DNA of 22,423 nt from a virus. Positions within the stretch are counted from its first letter, which is position 1. Every line of letters starts with the position of its first letter. The stretch is from the IMG/VR virus record IMGVR_UViG_3300010399_000335, positions 1 through 22,423 of that record; one strand, given 5' to 3'. This document shows, one piece after another, positions 6,309-12,838 of the stretch. A program made the translations under genes and the position numbers. The notes beneath the pieces were generated by a model that saw only the letters and a list, made by a program, of their open reading frames with translations, was not told where the DNA came from and made no database searches.

Positions 6309-7775
6309 ATGCCTTGGAAGATTTTTGAAGAAGACGGAAAGCATTGTGTTCACAAACTGAATAGTGACGGATCTGCCGGCGAGACTGTCCACTGTCATGA
6401 CACCCGCGAGAAAGCAGCAGCGCAGGTCAAGGCGCTGTATGCCAATTCAGATATGGCAATCCATCTGGAAGGCGAATCACTGGATCAAAAGATACAGCAA
6501 ATCCGTGACACATTTTATTTAAAGTTTGAACAGCCTGCCCAGCCTGCCTATCCGGTTCCGTCGAATTGCTACATCAAGGAAATCTATGAAGGCTATGTCA
6601 TTATCGAAAGCCCAGACGGTTTATTCAAAGTCACGTATACAGCAGCCGACGGTGAAATTACATTCGCAGACCGCGACAACTGGCAGGCAGTGAAGCAGGA
6701 ATACGTAAACATGCAGAAGCTTTTCACCTTTACCGAACTCTCCAAAGATGTGGCCATTAAATCCATTGACGGCCTGGCTGCTGGCACTTTCACCAGCATG
6801 AACGGCGAGGAAGTCACATTTGACCCCGCTGAACTGCAATCCTACATCGACAACACGAATGCGATCATCGAAAGCACCAAGACCGAAAGCGGTGAGATCG
6901 TCGGCCTGCCCATCGACCTTGAAGCGCACAACCATAAAGGCGGCGCCGGCTGGATCGTAGGGCTTGAATTGGACAAGGCCCGGAACGTGATCAAGTTCAT
7001 TGTGAACTGGACCCAAAAAGGTTTGGATCTCATCAAAGACAATCTTAGTAGATTTTTCTCCCCATCCACGGACCCGGAGAACAAAATCATATTGGGCGGG
7101 TCGCTGACCAACTGGCCGGCCACTCGTAATGAGAAAGGGCATATCCTGTTACGCCCCATCGAATTATCACAATCAATCAAGGAGATAGACATGGAAAAAA
7201 CTGTACTCGAAATGCTTGCTGAACTTCCCGGCAAGGTGGCAGAGGCGGTTCGCGGAAGCAAGCAACAGGATCCGCCCGCCCCGAAAGTAGAGCCCTCCAC
7301 CGAACTGGAAGATGGAAGCGACTTACGCGAGTTGCTTCAGACTCCGGAGGCCGTTGAAGAATTAGGCCAACGCGCTCAAGAAATGGCACAACAGGCCATC
7401 CGCGTTGAGAAGCGGAAACTGCATGCTGTTGAATTTGCGGCACAGATCGCCGGCGGGACGAAAGAGAAACCCTTTGGCCTGCCAGTGCGCGCAAATGAAA
7501 TTGTCGCCTTGCTGCTCTCACTGCCCGAGAAACAGGCTCTTGCAGTTGAGAACATCTTACGCAAGGCGCATGCGGGCGCGATCGATTTCGCCATGCATGG
7601 CATCGATGGTGATGGGTTTATCCAAAAACCGCAAGTGCCGGCTGTAATGAAGCCCTACGTCAGACAATGGGTCGATGCTGGCAAGCCTCTGGAAGGTTTC
7701 TTTGAAGCCAACCCGGAGCTCGGCAATCCCAACGATTACAACCTGGCTGAATTCGTAGCCAAGGGTAAGGAGTAG
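6309..7775 (+). CDS. Prohead protease-scaffold polyprotein (Mu gpI-like)
   Basis: The ATG at 6309 follows TGGAG (6299-6303) by 5 bases; an in-frame TTG at 6291 lies inside the terminator T-run and is unlikely. The product has 488 residues in four parts. Residues 1-47 (MPWKIFEEDGKHCVHKLN...CHDTREKAAAQVKALYAN) are a small domain often placed before phage head proteases. Residues about 80-135 form a beta-rich accessory domain. Residues about 138-290 resemble the Mu gpI protease family: AIKSIDGLAAGTF, GLPIDLEAHNHKGGAGWIVG, a helix, then RFFSPSTDP and GGSLTNWPATRN. Residues 295-488 are a charged helical scaffold. The protease matures the prohead and removes the scaffold. A strong internal start (7191) should give the scaffold alone. 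I cannot assign the catalytic residues with certainty. Confidence 0.85.
   Translation: MPWKIFEEDGKHCVHKLNSDGSAGETVHCHDTREKAAAQVKALYANSDMAIHLEGESLDQKIQQIRDTFYLKFEQPAQPAYPVPSNCYIKEIYEGYVIIESPDGLFKVTYTAADGEITFADRDNWQAVKQEYVNMQKLFTFTELSKDVAIKSIDGLAAGTFTSMNGEEVTFDPAELQSYIDNTNAIIESTKTESGEIVGLPIDLEAHNHKGGAGWIVGLELDKARNVIKFIVNWTQKGLDLIKDNLSRFFSPSTDPENKIILGGSLTNWPATRNEKGHILLRPIELSQSIKEIDMEKTVLEMLAELPGKVAEAVRGSKQQDPPAPKVEPSTELEDGSDLRELLQTPEAVEELGQRAQEMAQQAIRVEKRKLHAVEFAAQIAGGTKEKPFGLPVRANEIVALLLSLPEKQALAVENILRKAHAGAIDFAMHGIDGDGFIQKPQVPAVMKPYVRQWVDAGKPLEGFFEANPELGNPNDYNLAEFVAKGKE
7179..7184 (+). promoter_or_regulatory. Internal ribosome binding site for nested scaffold start
   Basis: AAGGAG, a consensus Shine-Dalgarno sequence, lies 6 bases before an in-frame ATG at 7191 inside the protease-scaffold gene. 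The match and spacing are as good as those of the major capsid and major tail genes in this window, which argues that it is used. Confidence 0.75.
7191..7775 (+). CDS. Nested scaffolding protein (internal start, Mu gpZ-like)
   Basis: This is in frame with the protease-scaffold gene and corresponds to its residues 295-488, giving a 194-residue product starting MEKTVLEMLAELPGKVAEAV. It is rich in Glu, Gln, Lys and Ala and predicted largely helical (AVEELGQRAQEMAQQAIRV), with a proline-rich spacer near DPPAPKVEPS, as scaffolding proteins are. The C-terminal ~45 residues (PAVMKPYVRQWVDAG, NPNDYNLAEFVAKGKE) would be the capsid-binding end. The same nested arrangement is known for Mu I/Z and lambda C/Nu3, where excess scaffold is made over protease. 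Evidence for separate expression is the AAGGAG at 7179-7184. Confidence 0.75.
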   Translation: MEKTVLEMLAELPGKVAEAVRGSKQQDPPAPKVEPSTELEDGSDLRELLQTPEAVEELGQRAQEMAQQAIRVEKRKLHAVEFAAQIAGGTKEKPFGLPVRANEIVALLLSLPEKQALAVENILRKAHAGAIDFAMHGIDGDGFIQKPQVPAVMKPYVRQWVDAGKPLEGFFEANPELGNPNDYNLAEFVAKGKE

Positions 7776-7781
7776 AACATC

Positions 7782-8234
7782 ATGGCAAATTTAACTTCCG
7801 ATGCCCCGATCCGATTTCTCGGTGAGGCTAAGTCTGAAAAGTGGTTCATTGATACCAGCGTCGCCAATGTGTTCTTCAAAGGCCAGCCGGTCATCATTGA
7901 TCAGGACGTTGACGCTGAAAACGCAACTCCATACGTGGATGCAACCGTAGTCGATCCCGCTGATGTTGTCTTGGGCATTGCAGCCGAAGGCAAGACTGTT
8001 GCGATATCTGCCGCTGAGACGACCGAGATTGAAGTGTACGTTGCTCCTTCGATTATCGGCTTCAAGTCAGCTGTGTTCACAAACGCCGACCTGGGCAAGC
8101 TGGTTTATATGTCCGACTCGGCTGTGTTGACTGAGACCGCCGCAGACAATCCATTGATCGGCAAATTGTTCAAAGTCGAAGATGGCTATGCCTATGTCGA
8201 ACTAAGCACGCCTGTAATCCCAACTGGCGCATAA
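7782..8234 (+). CDS. Capsid decoration / head-stabilisation-like protein
   Basis: This is a 150-residue protein between the scaffold and the major capsid gene, with AAGGAG at 7767-7772 before its ATG. It is acidic, with many valine/isoleucine strands and Ala/Thr turns (PVIIDQDVDAEN, DVVLGIAAEGKTVAIS, EIEVYVAPSIIGFKS, GKLVYMSDS) and almost no helix, typical of small beta-barrel/beta-tulip capsid decoration proteins (DUF2190 or lambda gpD functional analogues). The part from about 80 to 145 (TNADLGKLVYMSDSAVLTE, NPLIGKLFKVEDGYAYVEL) follows the pattern 'G..VYls......t......~iG.~~~v..~~a.V.l' common in these proteins. No signal peptide is seen. The role in stabilising the expanded head is inferred from fold pattern and position, not proved. 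Confidence 0.7.
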   Translation: MANLTSDAPIRFLGEAKSEKWFIDTSVANVFFKGQPVIIDQDVDAENATPYVDATVVDPADVVLGIAAEGKTVAISAAETTEIEVYVAPSIIGFKSAVFTNADLGKLVYMSDSAVLTETAADNPLIGKLFKVEDGYAYVELSTPVIPTGA

Positions 8235-8246
8235 GGAGACTACAAA

Positions 8247-9143
8247 ATGATTTCAGGAAACGTACCTTCTCACCTTGTGGTCGGCGCCCGAACCGGATTT
8301 CTGACCACCGCATTGCCCGCAGTGCCAACCTATGCGCCCATCGCAGAAGTTGTGCCAATGGACGGCAAGAACATGGACCTGGTAGACCTCGGTGGCGCGC
8401 CGATGCCCTTGCGCAACCGTGGCAAATTCCAGGCGCAGGATTTCATCGAAAAGAAACTGGCCGTTACCCCGCTCGATTGGGATATCACAGTTTGGATCTC
8501 ACACAATGCCGTGCAGGATGATCAGACGAAAACACTTGACCGTAAGGTCCGCTCGGCTGGTGATAACTTCCAACGCCATATCTCACAGCAAGCATTTCAG
8601 GCCCTGAACGATGGTGACGCTACAACCAACTTCGGCCCAGGCTATGACAGCCTGGCCTTCTTCAGTGACAGTCATGTGGACAAAGGCGCGTACTACACGA
8701 CCGTGCAGGATAACAAGGATGCGAACTCCTTGTCCGTTGCGAACTTCCCGACTACGTTCGTCAAAGCACAAAAGACACGTGACGATCAAGGCAATTTCGT
8801 GCAGTACAACTATAACCTTTTAGTTGTGCCGCCTGAGCTTCAGCCCCTTGCTCACCAGATCACGACCGTGCCTGGCGGGAATGAGGTCGTCACGAACGCC
8901 AATCCCTACGCCGGTCAGTTGCGTTACATCGTGGCTCCCCAGTTGGATTCGACAGCCTGGATCCTGGTTGCATCAAGTGAAACGGTCAAGCCGATCCTGA
9001 TCGTCATGCGCGAACAGCCCAATTTACAAAGCGCATGGTTTGACCCTGAAGCTCCAGATGGTGGCCGATATTACTTCAAGTTCTATGCCCGCTATAACCA
9101 CTTCTATGGTGATTGGCGGACTGCCTACATGGGCAACACCTAA
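8247..9143 (+). CDS. Major capsid protein (Mu gpT-like)
   Basis: This is the 298-residue main shell protein, with HK97-type fold expected. AAGGAG at 8233-8238 precedes the ATG by 8 bases, a strong site suiting a highly expressed gene. The N-terminal region contains the long-loop/helix part (FQAQDFIEKKLAVTPLDW, WISHNAVQDDQTKTL). The segment YDSLAFFSDSHVDKGAYY (about 133-150) corresponds to the Mu gpT 'D...fFs..H...' motif, and LLVVPPELQPLAHQI to the conserved spine after it. The NPYAGQLRYIVAPQLDSTAWILV region and the C-terminal YYFKFYARYNHFYGDWRTAYMG fit the family's A-domain end. It is followed by an intrinsic terminator at 9171-9205. Position after protease/scaffold and decoration gene agrees. 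Confidence 0.88.
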   Translation: MISGNVPSHLVVGARTGFLTTALPAVPTYAPIAEVVPMDGKNMDLVDLGGAPMPLRNRGKFQAQDFIEKKLAVTPLDWDITVWISHNAVQDDQTKTLDRKVRSAGDNFQRHISQQAFQALNDGDATTNFGPGYDSLAFFSDSHVDKGAYYTTVQDNKDANSLSVANFPTTFVKAQKTRDDQGNFVQYNYNLLVVPPELQPLAHQITTVPGGNEVVTNANPYAGQLRYIVAPQLDSTAWILVASSETVKPILIVMREQPNLQSAWFDPEAPDGGRYYFKFYARYNHFYGDWRTAYMGNT

Positions 9144-9170
9144 TCTAACTAAAGTGATGAACATAAATTG

Positions 9171-9205
9171 AAAACGGCGGACGAATCAACCCGCCCGCCG
9201 TTTTT
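9171..9205 (+). terminator. Rho-independent terminator after the major capsid gene
   Basis: AAAACGGCGG at 9171-9180 pairs with CCGCCGTTTT at 9195-9204 (10 pairs), with a 14-base loop and five T residues (9201-9205). An alternative pairing of GGCGG with CCGCC at 9191-9195 gives a shorter loop. The leading A-run opposite the T-run makes it potentially bidirectional. It separates the capsid unit from the head-tail connector genes and probably lowers transcription of the latter. Confidence 0.8.
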
Positions 9206-9222
9206 GAAAATGAGGTAACGCG

Positions 9223-9507
9223 ATGCAAGCAAAAGTCAAACAAGAATATTTTCTCCCTTCGTTGATTGCTTTCTCTGGCGTGGAATTCATCAAAAAAGAA
9301 TGGCGCCCCGTCCCTGTTGGCGCTGAGGCAGAAGCGGAAGCACACCCAAATCTTGACGTGCGTGAAGATGGCGACCTTGAAGATGAAGTAAATATCATCA
9401 TGCCCGAAACGGCTGATGATGCCCCGCTTGAAGTGGTTGACGTGGAAGAACCTGAACCCGTCAAAAGACCACGCGCCCGCCGCCAATACAACAAGGCTGA
9501 CGAATAA
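9223..9507 (+). CDS. Hypothetical acidic phage protein (position of Mu gp35)
   Basis: This is a 94-residue protein starting 11 bases after a GAGGT-type binding site. Residues 1-30 (MQAKVKQEYFLPSLIAFSGVEF) have hydrophobic strands. Residues about 33-75 are very acidic and Ala/Glu/Asp-rich (GAEAEAEAHPN, DVREDGDLEDEV, VVDVEEPEP). The last ~18 residues are basic (VKRPRARRQYNKADE). Such a charge swing suggests an intrinsically disordered linker rather than an enzyme. The stop overlaps the next ATG (TAATG). It occupies the same slot as the uncharacterised Mu gp35, just after the major capsid gene; that is position only, not sequence proof. I cannot name a function. Confidence 0.6.
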   Translation: MQAKVKQEYFLPSLIAFSGVEFIKKEWRPVPVGAEAEAEAHPNLDVREDGDLEDEVNIIMPETADDAPLEVVDVEEPEPVKRPRARRQYNKADE

Positions 9508-9884
9508 TGCTCCAACTATTCGGCCCGCTCAATACAGGTATTGCAACAGGCGGTGACGGCTCAGCGGCTTCGAACGCTGACAGCGGCTCGATTGCTGGAA
9601 CTGTCGTGGCCGTTGCCATTCGTCCCAACTTCTCCTATCTGTCTACGACAATGGATATTTCCATCAAGACCAAAGGCGGCAGTGCTCCGCAGATAACGAT
9701 ACTTGAAGTTACCGCTACCGATGAAGCCTGGTACTACCCCCGCCTGCCTATTCAGGACGGCGCTGGCGCAGATATCGCCGATATGTATGGGCTGGGCATT
9801 CCCGTCTTTGACATGTTGAACGTCGCCATTGAAGCCGCCAACGATGATGATCATGCCGATATCTGGCTGCTACTGGATACCTAA
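9507..9884 (+). CDS. Hypothetical phage structural protein
   Basis: This 125-residue protein starts in a TAATG overlap with the preceding gene and ends in another TAATG overlap with the following one. The N-terminus is Gly/Ala/Ser-rich (TGIATGGDGSAASNADSG). From residue 30 it becomes a series of beta strands (GTVVAVAIRPN, TMDISIKTKGG, QITILEVTA) ending with LNVAIEAANDDDHADIWLLL. This pattern, a glycine-rich start then 'G.VvaV.v.......TtDv.I...' and a hydrophobic last strand, recurs in small unassigned proteins near the major capsid genes of siphophages. A role at the virion surface or neck is inferred from its place in the operon. No catalytic or membrane feature is present. Confidence 0.65.
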   Translation: MLQLFGPLNTGIATGGDGSAASNADSGSIAGTVVAVAIRPNFSYLSTTMDISIKTKGGSAPQITILEVTATDEAWYYPRLPIQDGAGADIADMYGLGIPVFDMLNVAIEAANDDDHADIWLLLDT

Positions 9885-10378
9885 TGGCTTACGGAACACC
9901 GGAAGGCGTCGCAGCACTGGCAGGGGTCTGGACTGATGATGGTGAATGGCTTGACGCCGATGCATACCAGCACGGCACCACGCCGACGTTGACGGAAATT
10001 GAAAGATGGCTGGTTCAGGTCTCTGCGCAGGTGAACACAGCACTGAAGAACGCCGGCTTCAAAACTCCTGTCACGCACGAAGAAACTCTTGACGCTCTGA
10101 GTTTGTTTGTTGAAGGATTTGTTGCAGACCTGGCGGACCGTCGCAACTCCAAAGGCCGCTTCATGTCGGACAAGGTGATCAACGGCGGCAACACGCCCAT
10201 GATGATCCTGCTCTCTGACTTTGCCGATTGGATCTTAGTGAACGCCGGCGGCTTGGAAGTAGACACAGAACGCAGCGCAACGAACACCGCGGAGATCGGC
10301 ACAAAAGACAACTTCCCGATCTTTGTCCGTGAAGGATTCGGGAACCGATTTGAAGACTGGACGCGGAGCAACAGATGA
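9884..10378 (+). CDS. Head-tail adaptor / connector protein
   Basis: This is a 164-residue, mostly helical protein. The opening YGTPEGVAALAGVWTDDGEW followed by TPTLTEIERWLVQVSAQVN (about 33-51) and LKNAGFKTPVT is the pattern of phage adaptor proteins (HK97 gp6 / SPP1 gp15-like and the related DUF1320 gp36 of Mu): a short leader, then 'pTltqve.wl..vsa.vn..L...Gf..Pv'. These form a ring below the portal and extend the DNA channel. The middle (TLDALSLFVEGFVADLADRR) is a long helix. The C-terminus carries NFPIFVREGFGNRFEDWTRSNR. It overlaps the following gene by ATGA. Adaptor identity is good; the exact subfamily is less certain. Confidence 0.7.
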   Translation: MAYGTPEGVAALAGVWTDDGEWLDADAYQHGTTPTLTEIERWLVQVSAQVNTALKNAGFKTPVTHEETLDALSLFVEGFVADLADRRNSKGRFMSDKVINGGNTPMMILLSDFADWILVNAGGLEVDTERSATNTAEIGTKDNFPIFVREGFGNRFEDWTRSNR

Positions 10379-10860
10379 TCAAGATTGAAACGAACATCAA
10401 GGAAGTTGTAAAGCATATTCATCACTTCCCTACGATGTTGCGCATCGCGGCAAATCGAACACTGTTGAACTCTGTCGTTGAAATCTTACGCATCATGCGC
10501 CGTGCGGGCCTGCCGATCCAATATCCGGTGCAATGGGACAGCGAAAAGCAAAGGATCTATGTCATTGCAAAGTTGCGCCGAGAAGGAAACCTGCCTTACG
10601 CGCGCACGCAGGCGACACAAAACGGCTGGAAGTCTGAGACGATCACGAACGGCTACATGATATCCAACATCGGCCATAAGGCTGTTCATGTTTATGGAAC
10701 GGTGAGTGGTGTAGGCAGTGGAAGTAAGTCCACGAGAACCGGACAAAGCCATATCCATGCAGGCCGCTGGCCAGTGTTTCATGAAGTATGGACAGCGATT
10801 GTAAAGCGGTTGCCTGCCGAGATCATTGAAGCCTTGCGTGTTGAATTTGGAAAGCAATGA
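10375..10860 (+). CDS. HK97 gp10-like head-tail/neck protein
   Basis: This 161-residue protein starts with GGAG 7-8 bases upstream and overlaps the adaptor gene by 4 bases. The N-terminal helix region (ANRTLLNSVVEILRIMRR) is followed by YARTQATQNGWKSETI at about 75-90, then MISNIGHKAVHVYGTVSG and QSHIHAGRWPVFHEV. The sequence 'Y.RTg.l..gW........g..i.N....a.yV.G' followed by 'H..rW' is the signature of the HK97 gp10 family, small proteins of the neck or tail-completion group. The last part (VKRLPAEIIEALRVEF) is a helix. It probably helps join the tail to the filled head. It ends in an ATGA overlap with the next gene, so these neck proteins are translated as one coupled group. Confidence 0.72.
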   Translation: MIKIETNIKEVVKHIHHFPTMLRIAANRTLLNSVVEILRIMRRAGLPIQYPVQWDSEKQRIYVIAKLRREGNLPYARTQATQNGWKSETITNGYMISNIGHKAVHVYGTVSGVGSGSKSTRTGQSHIHAGRWPVFHEVWTAIVKRLPAEIIEALRVEFGKQ

Positions 10861-11321
10861 CTGTCGTTGACCATTATCAGGCCGTTGAAAATGGACTGGT
10901 TACAAAGCTAAGAACGCTGACTGATTTCTTCAAACAGGATCAGCCCTGGCAAATCTCTGACGACGATACGGTTCTAGCGAAAGGCGCAAATTTCTTTATT
11001 GTCTACCGCCCTGGCTCATTTCCAGTGTCAAAAGTATCTGACTTTCGCTATGACGTTGACTGGAATATCACTGCCGATCTGTATGTACGTTACAAAACCT
11101 ATAAAGAGTCCTGGGCGAATTTCCGAAGCGCGCGCGCCGCGATCATCGACCTGATATTCACCCATCCCAGACTTGGCGGCGTGGCGTATTACACAACCGT
11201 TTCATCGGGTGAGGGTGCGTTGTATTTCAAGTTTGAAGAAAGCGCATCGGTCCCGAATTTCATTATCCAAACGCTGACCTTCACAGTAAGGCAGCATGTC
11301 ATCTTTGAAGATAAGGAGTAA
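10857..11321 (+). CDS. Tail terminator / tail completion protein candidate
   Basis: This 154-residue protein begins with a helix (HYQAVENGLVTKLRTLTDFF), then a strand-rich middle (ANFFIVYRPGSFP, YDVDWNITADLYVRYKTY) in which 'W.i..dly.r.k....s...f...r..ii..i..hP.LgG' resembles tail terminator and minor tail proteins of the lambda gpU/HK97 gp11 type. Residues about 82-104 (KESWANFRSARAAIIDLIF) form the expected helix packing on the sheet. The end (FIIQTLTFTVRQHVIFEDKE) is a final beta strand pair. Position is between the gp10-like protein and the major tail protein, exactly where tail terminators lie in siphophages. It ends 3 bases before the next ATG, and its last codons contain that gene's AAGGAG. 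Sequence similarity alone would be weak. Confidence 0.65.
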   Translation: MTVVDHYQAVENGLVTKLRTLTDFFKQDQPWQISDDDTVLAKGANFFIVYRPGSFPVSKVSDFRYDVDWNITADLYVRYKTYKESWANFRSARAAIIDLIFTHPRLGGVAYYTTVSSGEGALYFKFEESASVPNFIIQTLTFTVRQHVIFEDKE

Positions 11322-11324
11322 CAC

Positions 11325-12164
11325 ATGTCCTACGAACCTTTTGTTGGATTTGGCACGCGTAAGGGAATTGTGTATGAGCTGGATCAATACGGTCTGCCTT
11401 TGGGCGGCTATGATCTGGATGCTTACGGGGAGAAGGTCGAGAACACGGATCCGAATACCGGACTGGAGATTTATGGCATCCGCTCATTTGAGCTGACCTA
11501 TCCCGAGCCGCGTCGCATCCCGCATTTCAATGGCGACCGCGTGGAGCTCGTGCAACAGTTCCCATCATTGGACGCTGCCGCCGGCACGATCACCGTAGAC
11601 GGCAACGATCTCAATCTTGCATCCATCCTGAGCAATGTCCGCAAGTCCACCGTTAGCGGCATGGAAGTCATGCCATTTTTGAGTGACCAGCAAGGCAATG
11701 AGCCGAATGTCGGCTTGCTTGTCTACCAGGCTGCAAAGCGCACCACGGGTGTACAAGGCTGGCACTTCCAGTTCATCCAATCCACTTCGATGATCCCCCG
11801 CCCTGGTCCTTACGGTGACAACAATTATGAGACCCGCTATGCCCTGGCGCCTAATGCTGTTACCGCTCATCTCTGGGGCTTTGCTCTGTCACTCGATACG
11901 GATGGCACATTATCCGCCGGCGTGATTGATGGTTTTGGACTTTATAAGCCGCGCATCACATCCTGGAATGCAGATAACTCCGAAGACACATTCCTTTTCA
12001 ACGAAGATGAAAAGCCGACGGATGCAAACTACGCGGTTTACAAATCCACCGCCGGCGTAGTAACCGCAGTCACTTCTGGAATTACAAAAACAGTAGACAG
12101 TGTTGTATTTGCAGCCGCTCCTGCCGCGAACGTCACAATCCACGTTCCCCATATGATTGCCTAA
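11325..12164 (+). CDS. Major tail (tube) protein
   Basis: This is a 279-residue protein with AAGGAG at 11313-11318 six bases before the ATG, one of the strongest translation signals here, as expected for the tube subunit. It is beta-rich, with RSFELTYPEPRRIPHFNGDR at about 51-70 ('..~~~.~PEp..i.~~g~dr~' being common in tail tube proteins), followed by AAAGTITVDGNDL and a helical piece around ILSNVRKS. Residues about 165-220 hold FQFIQSTSMIPRPGPYGDNN and TAHLWGFALSLDTDG, typical tube inner-sheet strands. The C-terminal ~70 residues (PRITSWNADNSEDTFLFNE, AVYKSTAGVVTAVT) may be an extra surface domain. Location before the tail chaperone frameshift pair and tape measure is decisive for the assignment. 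Confidence 0.78.
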   Translation: MSYEPFVGFGTRKGIVYELDQYGLPLGGYDLDAYGEKVENTDPNTGLEIYGIRSFELTYPEPRRIPHFNGDRVELVQQFPSLDAAAGTITVDGNDLNLASILSNVRKSTVSGMEVMPFLSDQQGNEPNVGLLVYQAAKRTTGVQGWHFQFIQSTSMIPRPGPYGDNNYETRYALAPNAVTAHLWGFALSLDTDGTLSAGVIDGFGLYKPRITSWNADNSEDTFLFNEDEKPTDANYAVYKSTAGVVTAVTSGITKTVDSVVFAAAPAANVTIHVPHMIA

Positions 12165-12167
12165 ATC

Positions 12168-12545
12168 ATGGCCGAAGTTGAATTCAAAATAACCAGCAAG
12201 CAAATCACGGTAGGCGGTCGCAAATTGACGGTCTATAAAAAGACATTCGAGATGCAGCTTGCCCGTTTCACCTTCATGGAAGAGGCCGCCGCGCGCTTGA
12301 ACGGCAGCGGCACACCACAGGAAGGCGAAAGCTTGGCGGTGATGATACGACGCGGCTTCACAAAGATGACATACCCGTCATTGAAAGCCTGCACAACTGG
12401 CAAACTGTTCACGGAAGATGAGTGCTACAAGATAGAACAGGACGATTTAGACATGTGGTTACGAACCGCGCAGGAGTTGAACCCGGACTGGTTCCCCACG
12501 AGCGAGCCCGAAACACAACAGGAGATTATCGAAAAAAAAGTATAG
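12168..12545 (+). CDS. Tail assembly chaperone, short form (gpG-like)
   Basis: This is a 125-residue protein between the major tail gene and the tape measure, the standard site for lambda gpG-type chaperones that coat the tape measure protein during tail assembly. It starts with strands (EVEFKITSKQITVGGRKLTVYK), then helices (FEMQLARFTFMEEAAARLN; GESLAVMIRRGFTKMTYP) and an acidic C-terminus (FPTSEPETQQEIIEKKV). It stops with TAG at 12543-12545, just after a run of eight A residues. A -1 slip there joins the next reading frame to give the long form. I see no strong binding site before the ATG, so it is probably coupled to the major tail gene, whose stop is 3 bases upstream. Confidence 0.78.
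   Translation: MAEVEFKITSKQITVGGRKLTVYKKTFEMQLARFTFMEEAAARLNGSGTPQEGESLAVMIRRGFTKMTYPSLKACTTGKLFTEDECYKIEQDDLDMWLRTAQELNPDWFPTSEPETQQEIIEKKV
12533..12539 (+). promoter_or_regulatory. -1 programmed ribosomal frameshift slippery site
   Basis: In the zero frame the codons are GAA AAA AAA GTA TAG. The heptamer A AAA AAA at 12533-12539 lets both lysine tRNAs re-pair one base back. The next -1 codons read AGT ATA GCG GGC and the -1 frame stays open to 12838, whereas the zero frame stops 3 bases after the heptamer. A slippery A-run at the end of the G gene is the classic site of the tail chaperone frameshift. Confidence 0.8.
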
Positions 12546-12838
12546 CGGGCTCGGATCTGTATTTGCGTCTAATGGAACTGGCGAAACGCGAGGGAGTCCA
12601 GGACGACAATTTACCCGAACCCGAAACACTGCCCTTTACTCTCGATGAAATGGGGATGCTATACGAATTGTGGAGTATCTGGGCAGCGACAGATAAAAGG
12701 TACTTACCTTCACAGTTGATCCCAGAATTACAGGCCGGCTACGGGCGGATATTGACAGGCTTGATGATGATGGAATCGCTGTATAGCAAAGTCAAAACAC
12801 AATTGAAAAAACAGAACCCTAATTCAAATGGCAACTAG
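12539..12838 (+). CDS. Tail assembly chaperone extension (gpT part of the GT fusion)
   Basis: This -1 frame segment encodes about 99 residues (SIAGSDLYLRLMELAKREG ... NPNSNGN) that would be joined to the first 124 residues of the short chaperone, giving a fusion of about 223 residues. It has no good start of its own: an ATG at 12572 lacks a Shine-Dalgarno sequence and would lose the first residues. The sequence is helical (TLDEMGMLYELWSIWAATDK; AGYGRILTGLMMMESLYSKV) with a basic tail, as T domains that bind tail tube subunits are. It overlaps the tape measure start by 11 bases. The frame is also open upstream to about 12422, but that part only shadows the short chaperone. Confidence 0.75.
   Translation, partial: SIAGSDLYLRLMELAKREGVQDDNLPEPETLPFTLDEMGMLYELWSIWAATDKRYLPSQLIPELQAGYGRILTGLMMMESLYSKVKTQLKKQNPNSNGN

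Noticed and set aside
6531-6548. Tandem CAGCCTGCC repeat
   Set aside because: Only two 9-base copies encoding Gln-Pro-Ala twice in a linker; ordinary low-complexity coding sequence.
12422-12571. Independent start for the chaperone extension frame
   Set aside because: The translation of this part (TGRFRHVVTNRAGVEPG...) is a shadow of the short chaperone; helical T-like sequence begins only after the slippery site.
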